Assembly (NCBI GenBank): GCA_015295885.1
Contig: DVEE01000191.1
Span: 1-8,130 of the forward strand
Origin: Leptolyngbyaceae cyanobacterium M65_K2018_010
GTDB lineage: Bacteria; Cyanobacteriota; Cyanobacteriia; Phormidesmidales; Phormidesmidaceae
Length of the DNA stretch: 8,130 nucleotides
Direction of reading: 5' to 3'
Shown here: in pieces, positions 1 through 8,130 of the stretch
Position numbering within the stretch: position 1 is the stretch's first letter
How the letters are laid out: the number at the start of each line of letters is the position of its first letter
The notes under the pieces: model-generated
Seen by the model: the letters and a program-made list of their open reading frames with translations, nothing else
Databases searched by the model: none
What the model was told of the DNA's origin: nothing
Position numbers and translations under genes: made by a program

Positions 1-450
1 TTTCATTAAGCGCTGGGCCTTAGCTGAGACTTCCCCCACCGCAATGGTGATGCAAGAGTCACCGTGGAAGCCATTGTAGTAAGCCCCCGTATCCACCTTG
101 AGCAGGTCGCCCCGCCGCACAATCTGGCGCTTACGGGGAATGCCATGGACCACCTCGTCGTTGATGCAAGCGCAGATCGAGGCCGGAAAGCCGTGGTAGC
201 CCTTAAAGCTGGGGGTGGCCCCCAGCTCCCGAATCCGTTTTTCGGCATAGGCATCCAGGTCAGCGGTAGCCATGCCGGGCTGCACCATCGCCTCAATTTC
301 CTTCAGCACCGTGGCCACAATGCGAGCAGCCTGGCGCATAATCTCTACCTCGGCCTCGGTTTTCAGTTCAACTCCCTGCACCCGGCGACTGCGCTTGGGC
401 AGGGTTTGCGCATCGGTGTGACCGGGAATGAGCTTAGCCAACCAATTCAT
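1..450 (-). CDS. map: Type I methionine aminopeptidase (5' part, truncated by window edge)
   Basis: The enzyme removes the initiator methionine from nascent cytosolic proteins using a dinuclear metal centre. The first 150 residues are visible; the frame is still open at position 1 and the remainder lies outside the window. Three expected active-site residues are present: H102 in VHGIP, D120 in KVDTG and D131 in HGDS. Their spacings of 18 and 11 match E. coli H79, D97 and D108; the last His and two Glu ligands are off-window. The block PSFKGYHGFPASIC at 80-93 is typical of bacterial and plastid-type enzymes. The first 25 or so residues (MNWLAKLIPG onward, basic around 19-23) precede the catalytic fold and vary in cyanobacteria, so the start is less sure than the identity. 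The chosen ATG at 448-450 has no clear Shine-Dalgarno, and the frame stays open upstream for at least 50 bases. The gene diverges from Uma2 and is not visibly next to secY or adk, its frequent neighbours. Confidence 0.93.
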   Translation of the reverse strand, partial: MNWLAKLIPGHTDAQTLPKRSRRVQGVELKTEAEVEIMRQAARIVATVLKEIEAMVQPGMATADLDAYAEKRIRELGATPSFKGYHGFPASICACINDEVVHGIPRKRQIVRRGDLLKVDTGAYYNGFHGDSCITIAVGEVSAKAQRLMK

Positions 451-626
451 AGGGAACCGCGGGTAGAGATCAAGGGTTTGGATCTTAAGACCTTTTAATA
501 GTGTAATGGCTGGCTCAGCCGTTTTAAGGACTGGAGCGACCTCTACAACCCTTCTCCTTGTGAGTTCTAGCCCTGGGCCTCTGGCCTGGATCATGAATGA
601 CAGCCCCTGCATGGAGGCCATGGCCT

Positions 627-656
627 TTGGCAAGAACGGTAGACTAGAGGTATCTG
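627..656 (+). promoter_or_regulatory. Weak candidate sigma-70-type promoter for the Uma2 gene
   Basis: TTGGCA at 627-632 matches five of six -35 consensus bases. TATCTG at 651-656 matches only three of six -10 bases, with an 18-base spacer. Transcription would begin near 663, which favours the ATG at 697 over the GTG at 661 as translation start. This rests on motif inspection alone. Confidence 0.2.
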
Positions 657-696
657 ATTTGTGGATTACACAACCGCGTGGCAGCCCTCTGAAATC

Positions 697-1338
697 ATGG
701 TTTTATCTACCCAGTCGCCCCTACAGACCGACACCTGGGTCAAAGCCACCTGGGATGACTTTGTTGCCGTTATGGAGGAGTCCCAGTACGAAGGGGGCCG
801 AGGCTATTTTGACCATGGATGGATGAGGATTGAAATGTCTCCTTTAGGGGCTGGGCATGGGCGGCAAAATACTGTCATAGCCCAGGTGATTGGTTTATAT
901 GGCCTGCTCAAAAATATTCGAGTGGCCGGGTTTACTCATTGCAGCTTCTACAAAACCGGAGAGCGGGGCTGCCAGCCAGATCTGGCCTTCTACATTGGCG
1001 ATACCTTCCAACTGCCTCCCCAGGATAATGCGCCCATAGATATCGATACCTATGGCCCGCCCACTCTGGTCATTGAGATTGGAGCCAGTCCCTTTAAGGA
1101 TGACCTGGGAGCCAAGCGACTCCTCTATGAGCGGCTGGGGGTTTCAGAGTACTGGGTGGTGGATGTGACCAACCGCCAGGTGATTGCCTTTGGCGTCGCC
1201 GCCGGTCGCAGTGGCGAAATCCACAGGTCTGAGGTGCTGCCCGGCTTGGCCATCGACCTGGTAGAAGAAGCTTTGCACCGATCCCAAACCGAGGACGACA
1301 GTGCCCTGATGCGCTGGCTGATGGACAGCCTTAGGTAA
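697..1338 (+). CDS. Uma2 family putative endonuclease (PD-(D/E)XK fold)
   Basis: This 213-residue protein belongs to the Uma2 (DUF820) family, which has a restriction-endonuclease-like fold and is present in many copies in cyanobacteria; its cellular role and substrate are not known. Likely active-site residues are D95 in QPDLAFY and E127 in LVIEIG, with a lysine in the following KDDLGAK segment (134-140), as in the PD-(D/E)XK pattern. The core ends with the family signature YERLGVSEYWVVDV at 144-157. The family-typical segment YFDHGWMRIEMSPLG at 37-51 precedes the core. I chose ATG 697 because MVLSTQ resembles the start of related proteins. GTG 661, preceded by AGAGG at 646-650, would add 12 residues and cannot be excluded. 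No partner gene suggests a toxin or defence pair. Its stop codon is one base from that of the convergent phosphofructokinase gene. Confidence 0.88.
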   Translation: MVLSTQSPLQTDTWVKATWDDFVAVMEESQYEGGRGYFDHGWMRIEMSPLGAGHGRQNTVIAQVIGLYGLLKNIRVAGFTHCSFYKTGERGCQPDLAFYIGDTFQLPPQDNAPIDIDTYGPPTLVIEIGASPFKDDLGAKRLLYERLGVSEYWVVDVTNRQVIAFGVAAGRSGEIHRSEVLPGLAIDLVEEALHRSQTEDDSALMRWLMDSLR

Positions 1339-1339
1339 A

Positions 1340-2563
1340 TCAAACCAACTTCACCTCGGCTTGCCAAATATCGACCGCATCGTGCACGGTTTTCTCAGGT
1401 AGAGTGGTGGGGTCGCCCACGTAAATGCCCAGCGATCGCGCCACCTTCACCATGGTGCTATCGGTTTCCACTGGCCCTGGACAGATGCCGCGGCTATGGC
1501 AGTCGCGGATGATCGTAATTACTTCAGTGAGGTCCTTAGACCGCACCCGACCAGCTTCCCAAACCACCAGACGGTTGTAGCGTCCCTCTTCGATCAGGTC
1601 GATGGCCTTGCGACCAAAGGCCGAGGCCAGCAGGCGATCGGAGGCGGTGGGGGTGCCACTGCGTTGGATGTGGCCGAGCACCGTGGCTCGGGTTTCGACC
1701 TGGTCCATTTCGCAGAAATTGTGATCACCGGTTTGGCAGAGGGCGCCACTGCGGTTAGCCACCAGTTTGGCCAGGTAATCCCCTACTAGTTTGATCCGTT
1801 CTCCCCCTTCGCCCCGGACTCCTTCGGCAATCACCAGTAGGGCAAATTTGCGGCCTCGGCGGCGCATCTCAGCAATTTTCTGGCAAATTTGATTGACCAC
1901 AGTGGGGCTCAGTTCGGACACTAATTCGGGAATTAAAATCACATCGGCCCCACCGGCAATGCCGGAATGCAGCGCTAGATGGCCAGCATCGCGGCCCATC
2001 ACTTCCACCACCATGACCCGATCGTGGCTGGCGGCGGTGAAGGTGAGGTCGTAGAGGGCGGTGGTCACCGTCTGCACAGCGGTGTCAAAACCGATGGATT
2101 TTTCCGTAAAGGGCACATCGTTATCGATGGTTTTGGGAATCCCAATCAGGTTCCACCGACCTTTTTGGGCCAGTTCATAGATAATGTCCAAGCTACCGTC
2201 GCCCCCAATGGCAATCAGGGCATCTAGCCCCAGCAGGCGGTAACCCTCAATAATCTTGGCTGCCACCGCCGGATCCTCCGGATGGCCCTTGCTGAGCGAG
2301 CCCAAAATCGAGCCACTGAGAAATTGCAGGACATCAATGCCCTGGAGAATTCCCGGCAGGTCGTAGCCGTGGTCTCTGAGGAGCAAACTCTTCAGGTCAT
2401 ACCGGCCCTCGGCAATATGCATCAAGCCGTCAGTTCCGTAGGGAATGCCATACACATCCCAACCGCGCCGATTGGCGCATTTAACAACGGCCCGAATCAC
2501 CGCATTCAGTCCAGGGCAATCACCGCCACTGGTGAGGATGCCAATGCGTTTAGGGGTGGTCAT
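1340..2563 (-). CDS. pfkA: ATP-type 6-phosphofructokinase
   Basis: The enzyme phosphorylates fructose 6-phosphate to fructose 1,6-bisphosphate, the committing step of glycolysis, in the cytosol. The 407-residue protein starts with the phosphate loop SGGDCPGLN at 12-20. It carries the nucleotide motif GGDGS at 120-124; the glycine at 123 is the usual sign of ATP rather than pyrophosphate use. The catalytic block PKTIDND is at 143-149 (base D147). Sugar-phosphate ligands follow: R182, MGR at 189-191, E247, R292 and GHIQR at 297-301. Lysine 144 before TIDND, and SLSKG where E. coli has SAR (Arg72), place it with cyanobacterial and actinobacterial-type enzymes, not with E. coli PfkA. A C-terminal extension from about 335 makes it longer than the 320-residue E. 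coli enzyme. ATG 2561-2563 is preceded by a strong Shine-Dalgarno, AAAGGAG at 2570-2576, six bases away. It is probably the last gene of the nifJ cluster, 138 bases after the DHOD-like gene. Confidence 0.95.
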   Translation of the reverse strand: MTTPKRIGILTSGGDCPGLNAVIRAVVKCANRRGWDVYGIPYGTDGLMHIAEGRYDLKSLLLRDHGYDLPGILQGIDVLQFLSGSILGSLSKGHPEDPAVAAKIIEGYRLLGLDALIAIGGDGSLDIIYELAQKGRWNLIGIPKTIDNDVPFTEKSIGFDTAVQTVTTALYDLTFTAASHDRVMVVEVMGRDAGHLALHSGIAGGADVILIPELVSELSPTVVNQICQKIAEMRRRGRKFALLVIAEGVRGEGGERIKLVGDYLAKLVANRSGALCQTGDHNFCEMDQVETRATVLGHIQRSGTPTASDRLLASAFGRKAIDLIEEGRYNRLVVWEAGRVRSKDLTEVITIIRDCHSRGICPGPVETDSTMVKVARSLGIYVGDPTTLPEKTVHDAVDIWQAEVKLV

Positions 2564-2602
2564 GGGAGGCTCCTTTGGGGATAAAGGGTGGGGAGTAGGG
2601 AT

Positions 2603-2638
2603 GAGTGGACGGGTGGACGGGTGGATGGGTGGATGGGG
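2603..2638. repeat. G-rich 8-bp tandem repeat with G-quadruplex pattern
   Basis: Four consecutive 8-mers are visible on the plus strand: GAGTGGAC, GGGTGGAC, GGGTGGAT, GGGTGGAT, followed by GGGG. The last three units plus the closing GGGG give four runs of three or more G separated by five-base loops, a canonical intramolecular G-quadruplex pattern. A further G7 run follows at 2641-2647. The neighbouring stretch 2671-2709 is C-rich (repeated CTACC and CCACC words), so the two halves form a loose inverted repeat around AAAGTTTTCT at 2661-2670. It lies between pfk and the DHOD-like gene and reaches the latter's stop codon. In operon mRNA the tandem part is C-rich and the part just after the DHOD-like stop is G-rich. 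It may be a dispersed cyanobacterial intergenic repeat. Confidence 0.8.
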
Positions 2639-2701
2639 AAGGGGGGGAGGAATAGGGATGAAAGTTTTCTAACTACCCACCACCTACCACCTACTTACCC
2701 C

Positions 2702-3730
2702 CTACCCCTGCACCACCTGATAATCCGGGGCCCAGATCGGATGGTAGGACTGGATCGCCCGCATGTACTGAACTCGCTCAAAGTCGCTGGGGTTGGGGCA
2801 TTTGAGCTGACTCATACTGCCCCGCAGTTGATCCAGGGATTCGTACTCATGCTCCGTGAGCCACTGGATGAATTCTTCTTCGATGGTTTTGATGTGGCCG
2901 ATCCCATGGCGCAGCAGCGTGGCCACCAGCATAGTCACGTCCGCCCCGGCCATGAGCAGCTTGACCACGTCTTCGGCCCGACTGATGCCACTGGTGGCAG
3001 CCAGGCTGACGGGCAATTTGCCGTAGAGCAGGGCAATCCAGGTGAGGGGAAGGCGCTGGTCTTGGGGGGCACTGAGGATCAGGTTGGGTTGAATTTCCAG
3101 GTTCTCGATGTCGATGTCGGGTTGGTAGAAGCGGTTGAAGAGCACTAGGCCATCGGCCCCAACTGCACTCAGGCGTTTGGCCATGTTGGCCATATTGCTG
3201 AAAAAGGGACTGAGTTTAACGGCGACGGGAATCTGTACTGAGTCTTTCACCGCCCTAACAATGTCGAGGTAATCCTGCTCGACCTCAGTACCGGATAAGT
3301 CCAGGTCCGTGGGGATCCAGTAGATATTCAGTTCGATCGCATCGGCACCGGCCTCCTGCACCTGGCGGGCGTAGTCGATCCAGCCGCCCAGGGTAGCCCC
3401 ATTCAGGCTAGCGATGATGGGAATATCCACCAGGGTTTTGGCCTGGTGAATGTGGTCCAGGTAGGCGGCGGTGCCCACATGGAAGGTATCCGGTTCAGGG
3501 AAATAGGTGAGGGCTTCGGCAAAGCTGTCGGTGCCAAATTCCGTATGGTGGTGAATCTCCAACCGCTCTCGTCGAATTTGCTCCTCAAAGAGGGAGTGCA
3601 TGACAATAGCCGAGCCTCCCGAGTCTTCAATCCAGCGCAGATTGTCCAGGTCTTCGGAGAGAGGGGCGGCGGCCCCCACCACCAGGGGAGATTTGAGGGT
3701 AAGGCCGAGGTACTGGGTAGTTAAGTCCAT
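2702..3730 (-). CDS. Dihydroorotate dehydrogenase-like flavoprotein (catalytic Cys absent)
   Basis: This 342-residue protein has the class 1 dihydroorotate dehydrogenase fold, a TIM barrel that binds FMN. The start TTQYLGLTLKSPLVVGA (4-20) is the usual first strand. K172 in VKLSPF and N199 in LFNRF match FMN/substrate positions, and the C-terminal phosphate-site region runs from AATSGI (244) to AGADV (261-265). Two key differences are visible. Where class 1 enzymes have NLSCPN with the catalytic cysteine, this protein has NIYWIP (135-140). The flavin-contacting lysine of TKS is replaced by H45 in MHS. This fits the known DHOD-like subfamily that keeps the flavin site but lacks catalytic residues, so pyrimidine synthesis is an unlikely role. 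It sits 84 bases after nifJ and before pfk, suggesting a role in pyruvate or redox metabolism (inference). ATG 3728-3730 has AAGGAA at 3739-3744 upstream; an adjacent GTG at 3731-3733 is an alternative. Confidence 0.9.
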   Translation of the reverse strand: MDLTTQYLGLTLKSPLVVGAAAPLSEDLDNLRWIEDSGGSAIVMHSLFEEQIRRERLEIHHHTEFGTDSFAEALTYFPEPDTFHVGTAAYLDHIHQAKTLVDIPIIASLNGATLGGWIDYARQVQEAGADAIELNIYWIPTDLDLSGTEVEQDYLDIVRAVKDSVQIPVAVKLSPFFSNMANMAKRLSAVGADGLVLFNRFYQPDIDIENLEIQPNLILSAPQDQRLPLTWIALLYGKLPVSLAATSGISRAEDVVKLLMAGADVTMLVATLLRHGIGHIKTIEEEFIQWLTEHEYESLDQLRGSMSQLKCPNPSDFERVQYMRAIQSYHPIWAPDYQVVQG

Positions 3731-3771
3731 CACGGGGTTCCTTGCAAAGGGTGGAACGGTTGATTGGGGAA

Positions 3772-3804
3772 AGATCCCCGGCTTCTTCGAGAAACCAGGG
3801 ATCT
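3772..3804 (-). repeat. Intercistronic 15-bp stem-loop between nifJ and the DHOD-like gene
   Basis: Arms 3772-3786 and 3790-3804 are inverted repeats around a three-base loop. In plus-strand DNA two of the 15 pairs are C/A mismatches (3779/3797 and 3782/3794). In minus-strand RNA both become G-U wobbles, so the nifJ transcript can form an uninterrupted 15-bp hairpin. It begins 10 bases after the nifJ stop codon and is followed by CUUU then C-rich sequence, so the U-tract is poor for a full intrinsic terminator. Partial termination or 3'-end protection of the nifJ message is plausible. The AGATCCC...GGGATCT palindrome also resembles dispersed cyanobacterial intergenic repeats. Confidence 0.7.
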
Positions 3805-4788
3805 ATGGGGTTGACTACGGTAAGGGGGCAGTCGCATCACTGCTGTTGCCCTGGGGCTTGGTCCCATGGCCATTGCCCTGGGCAGGATGGTCCAGGCTAT
3901 AGCTGCGGTTAGCGGGCAGGGGCGCTTCCTCCTCGAGGTTGCGGGCGGCCAGGTATTGGTACAGGTGATAGCGACTAGCGACACTGATCTGGGCCTGGCG
4001 CAGCAGTTCCTTCGCTTCGGCGGGCTTGCTACGGAGCAGCATCTTGAACCGGTTTTCGCTGTACATAGCCTGTTCTAGGGGACGCTTGGGCGGGCGACTA
4101 TCTAAGATCAGCGGATTTTCCCCCTGCTCAACCCGGCGGGGGTCGTAGCGGTAGAGCAGCCAGCGACCCGACTCCACGGCGATCGCCTGTTGCTCCATGC
4201 CCTTGGCCATGTTGATGCCGTGGGCAATGCAGTGGGAATAGGCGATGATCAGGGAGGGCCCCTCGTAGGCTTCCGCCTCTAGGAAGGCGCGCAGGGTATG
4301 CTCATTTTTGGCGCCCATGGCGACGCTGGCCACGTAGATGTTGCCGTAGGTCATGGCCATTAGGCCCAGATCCTTCTTGGGGGCCGGTTTACCGCCGGCG
4401 GCGAACTTGGCGACGGCACCAATGGGAGTTGCCTTGGACATCTGGCCGCCGGTATTGGAGTAGACCTCCGTATCCATCACCAGCACGTTGACATTGCGCC
4501 CGCTAGCCAGCACATGGTCGAGGCCACCGTAGCCAATGTCGTAGGCCCAGCCATCGCCGCCAACAATCCATACACTCTTTTTCACCAGGTAGTCGGCCAG
4601 GGAGTTGAGGTTTTGTAGGCGAATCTTCAGGCTGGGGTCAGCCCCGTTGAGTTGGTTTAGCCAGCTTTCTAACCCCTGCTTGAGTTGAGCCACCCGTTGC
4701 CGCTGCTCGAAGATGTCGGCTTCGTCGGTTTGCTCAGCAGTAAGGATGGCGGTGGCCAGATCCCGGGACAGGGGGGAGCCTTCGGTCT

Positions 4789-7509
<2,721 letters not shown>

Positions 7510-7511
7510 GT

Positions 7512-7526
7512 CAAGAGACCCTCTTG
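7512..7526 (-). promoter_or_regulatory. Hairpin covering the nifJ ribosome-binding site
   Basis: CAAGAG (7512-7517) and CTCTTG (7521-7526) are perfect inverted repeats around three bases. In the nifJ transcript this is a 6-bp stem with a GGU loop, ending two bases before the ATG. The likely Shine-Dalgarno AGAGGG (7519-7524) lies in its 5' arm and loop, so folding would hide it. Function is inferred. Confidence 0.45.
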
Positions 7527-7537
7527 GAATCGTTGGA

Positions 7538-7554
7538 GGGCAGATCAGCTGCCC
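7538..7554 (-). promoter_or_regulatory. GC-rich leader stem-loop upstream of nifJ
   Basis: GGGCAG (7538-7543) and CTGCCC (7549-7554) pair perfectly around a five-base loop. The element lies 28 bases upstream of the nifJ start and 11 bases from the RBS hairpin, so a nifJ mRNA with a long leader would carry two consecutive stems. No U-tract follows it on the minus strand, which argues against a terminator. Confidence 0.4.
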
Positions 7555-7596
7555 CAGAAAGATGCCCCAACCCTGAATCCAGACCCGAGTCGAGAA

Positions 7597-7638
7597 ATGA
7601 CCTTGGTCATCCTAATTTCCTCAACCCGACCTGGTCGG
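7597..7638. promoter_or_regulatory. Pair of related palindromes upstream of nifJ (candidate operators)
   Basis: ATGACC-TT-GGTCAT (7597-7610) and CCGACC-T-GGTCGG (7626-7638) each have perfect 6-base arms and share the core GACC-n-GGTC. Their centres are about 28.5 bases apart, just under three helical turns. Two like palindromes in a promoter-proximal position suggest binding by a dimeric regulator, but I do not recognise the motif. Confidence 0.4.
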
Positions 7639-7669
7639 CAGCATCGAAAAACCCTTTCTAACTGGCACA

Positions 7670-7721
7670 ATCGATAGACAGGAGAGCTTTACTTTCACAA
7701 CAAAGCTATTGTTTTATCGAT
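7670..7721. repeat. Nested inverted repeat in the nifJ upstream region
   Basis: Outer arms ATCGATA (7670-7676) and TATCGAT (7715-7721) are perfect complements. Inner arms AGCTTT (7685-7690) and AAAGCT (7702-7707) are also perfect. They are separated by an 8/7-base internal loop and capped by 11 bases. The fold could form in either RNA strand or as a cruciform. Confidence 0.5.
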
Positions 7722-7799
7722 CCTCAAATCCAAAAATAGTTAACAACTCTGAAACCGATAACCCATCTGTCAATAGGCGTTAATAAGCCCTTTTCTACG

Positions 7800-7819
7800 G
7801 TCAACATCCCTATGGTGAC
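7800..7819. promoter_or_regulatory. 20-bp imperfect inverted repeat, candidate operator
   Basis: GTCAACAT (7800-7807) and ATGGTGAC (7812-7819) are complementary at seven of eight positions around CCCT. Size and symmetry fit a dimeric helix-turn-helix regulator site. It matches no consensus I know; in particular it is not GTA-N8-TAC (NtcA). Confidence 0.3.
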
Positions 7820-7984
7820 ACTAGATCGAAGGAATGGAACCAGTCTTTAAGGTAAATTTCACTAGCTGGCCAAAACCTTGCTACTTTTAGGTTTGAGGGG
7901 GCGAAAAGAAGGTTCCAAACCCTTGGTCTCCTCATTCCCTGACAGAAGGCATGGGGAAATACACCTTAAATATCTTCTGGGATC

Positions 7985-7998
7985 ATGATATAGATCAA
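7985..7998 (-). promoter_or_regulatory. FNR/CRP-superfamily-like palindrome upstream of nifJ
   Basis: The minus strand reads TTGAT-CTAT-ATCAT, nine of ten defined positions of the FNR box TTGAT-N4-ATCAA. Its centre is about 480 bases upstream of the nifJ ATG. An FNR-type activator at -41.5 would place the transcription start near 7950, where only a weak -10 (GTATTT at 7957-7962) is seen. Oxygen-sensitive control would suit PFOR, but which cyanobacterial regulator could bind is unknown. Confidence 0.3.
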
Positions 7999-8130
7999 AA
8001 AAATAGCAGGATGAAGATTTGGATTCGGAAATGGACTTCTAACCAATGCTTGAAAAGTTGTTGAATCTAACAAAATTCTTCACATAGTTTCAAGTTGCGA
8101 TCAAGATATTTACAATTCGTCGTGATTAGA

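Larger units (their letters stand above)
7510..8130. other. AT-rich non-coding region upstream of nifJ, dense in inverted repeats
   Basis: No convincing protein gene lies here: the frames seen are under 40 codons and resemble nothing I know. The sequence is markedly richer in A and T than the genes, as expected for a regulatory region. It carries perfect or near-perfect inverted repeats at 7512-7526, 7538-7554, 7597-7610, 7626-7638, 7670-7721, 7800-7819 and 7985-7998. No clear sigma-70 promoter with both boxes was found on the minus strand; TTGACA occurs on that strand at 7769-7774 without a good -10 box at normal spacing. Whatever gene lies to the right is outside the window, so part of this region may serve it. 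Confidence 0.6.

Noticed and set aside
64..498. 144-codon plus-strand frame opposite the methionine aminopeptidase gene
   Set aside because: The minus strand encodes unmistakable metal-ligand motifs, so this frame is its shadow.
508..525. GGCTG-GCT-CAGCC hairpin followed by GTTTT, resembling a terminator
   Set aside because: The stem is only five pairs, the T run is four, and no plus-strand gene ends upstream of it in this divergent spacer.
506..826. 106-codon plus-strand frame overlapping the Uma2 gene start
   Set aside because: It overlaps the clearly coding Uma2 frame, resembles no family, and has a composition typical of an out-of-frame reading.
2564..2701. Possible CRISPR-like array from the repeated 8-mers
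   Set aside because: Units are 8 bases and contiguous without spacers; this is a simple tandem repeat.
2702..3730. Assignment as pyrD, the true dihydroorotate dehydrogenase of pyrimidine synthesis
   Set aside because: The catalytic cysteine motif and flavin-contact lysine are replaced, and the neighbours are carbon-catabolic genes.
7951..8064. 37-codon plus-strand frame in the upstream region
   Set aside because: The only purine-rich motif (AGAAGG) sits one base from the ATG, too close for a ribosome-binding site, and the peptide is unremarkable.
7510..8130. NtcA site (GTA-N8-TAC) or SyCRP1 site (TGTGA-N6-TCACA) before nifJ
   Set aside because: I scanned both strands and found only half-sites with no partner at the right spacing.

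Overview
The window looks like chromosomal DNA of a cyanobacterium. Four perfect copies of the palindrome GCGATCGC (HIP1) lie at 1432, 4179, 4990 and 7040, where chance predicts about 0.1. Every recognisable protein also has a cyanobacterial flavour: NifJ, a phosphofructokinase with the PKTIDND motif, and a Uma2-family protein of the type multiplied in cyanobacterial genomes. A short G-rich tandem repeat and a GATCCC-type palindrome between genes resemble the dispersed intergenic repeats of filamentous cyanobacteria; this lineage guess is inference.

Layout from left to right. 1-450 (minus): the 5' two-thirds of a type I methionine aminopeptidase gene, running off the left edge. 451-696: a divergent intergenic region. 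697-1338 (plus): a Uma2-family putative nuclease. 1340-2563 (minus): an ATP-type 6-phosphofructokinase, tail to tail with Uma2 with one base between the stop codons. 2564-2701: an intergenic stretch with a G-rich 8-bp tandem repeat. 2702-3730 (minus): a dihydroorotate-dehydrogenase-like flavoprotein lacking the catalytic cysteine. 3731-3814: a spacer with a 15-bp stem-loop. 3815-7509 (minus): nifJ, pyruvate:ferredoxin (flavodoxin) oxidoreductase, complete in content but broken by a one-base frameshift at 4825-4828. 7510-8130: an AT-rich region with no convincing gene but dense in inverted repeats, which I read as the promoter and leader of the nifJ cluster.

The three minus-strand metabolic genes (nifJ, DHOD-like, pfk) probably form one transcription unit read right to left. 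Phosphofructokinase commits sugar to glycolysis, and NifJ oxidises the resulting pyruvate to acetyl-CoA, CO2 and reduced ferredoxin or flavodoxin. The cluster therefore fits carbohydrate catabolism in darkness or low oxygen, or ferredoxin supply. From memory, the same order (nifJ, DHOD-like, pfkA) occurs around sll0741-sll0745 of Synechocystis PCC 6803, so the cluster is conserved, not new. The role of the DHOD-like protein in it is not established to my knowledge.

I see no defence system, mobile element, CRISPR array, tRNA or rRNA. The points most worth a second look are the structured region upstream of nifJ (including a hairpin over its ribosome-binding site and an FNR-type palindrome), the nifJ frameshift, and the catalytically altered DHOD-like protein.
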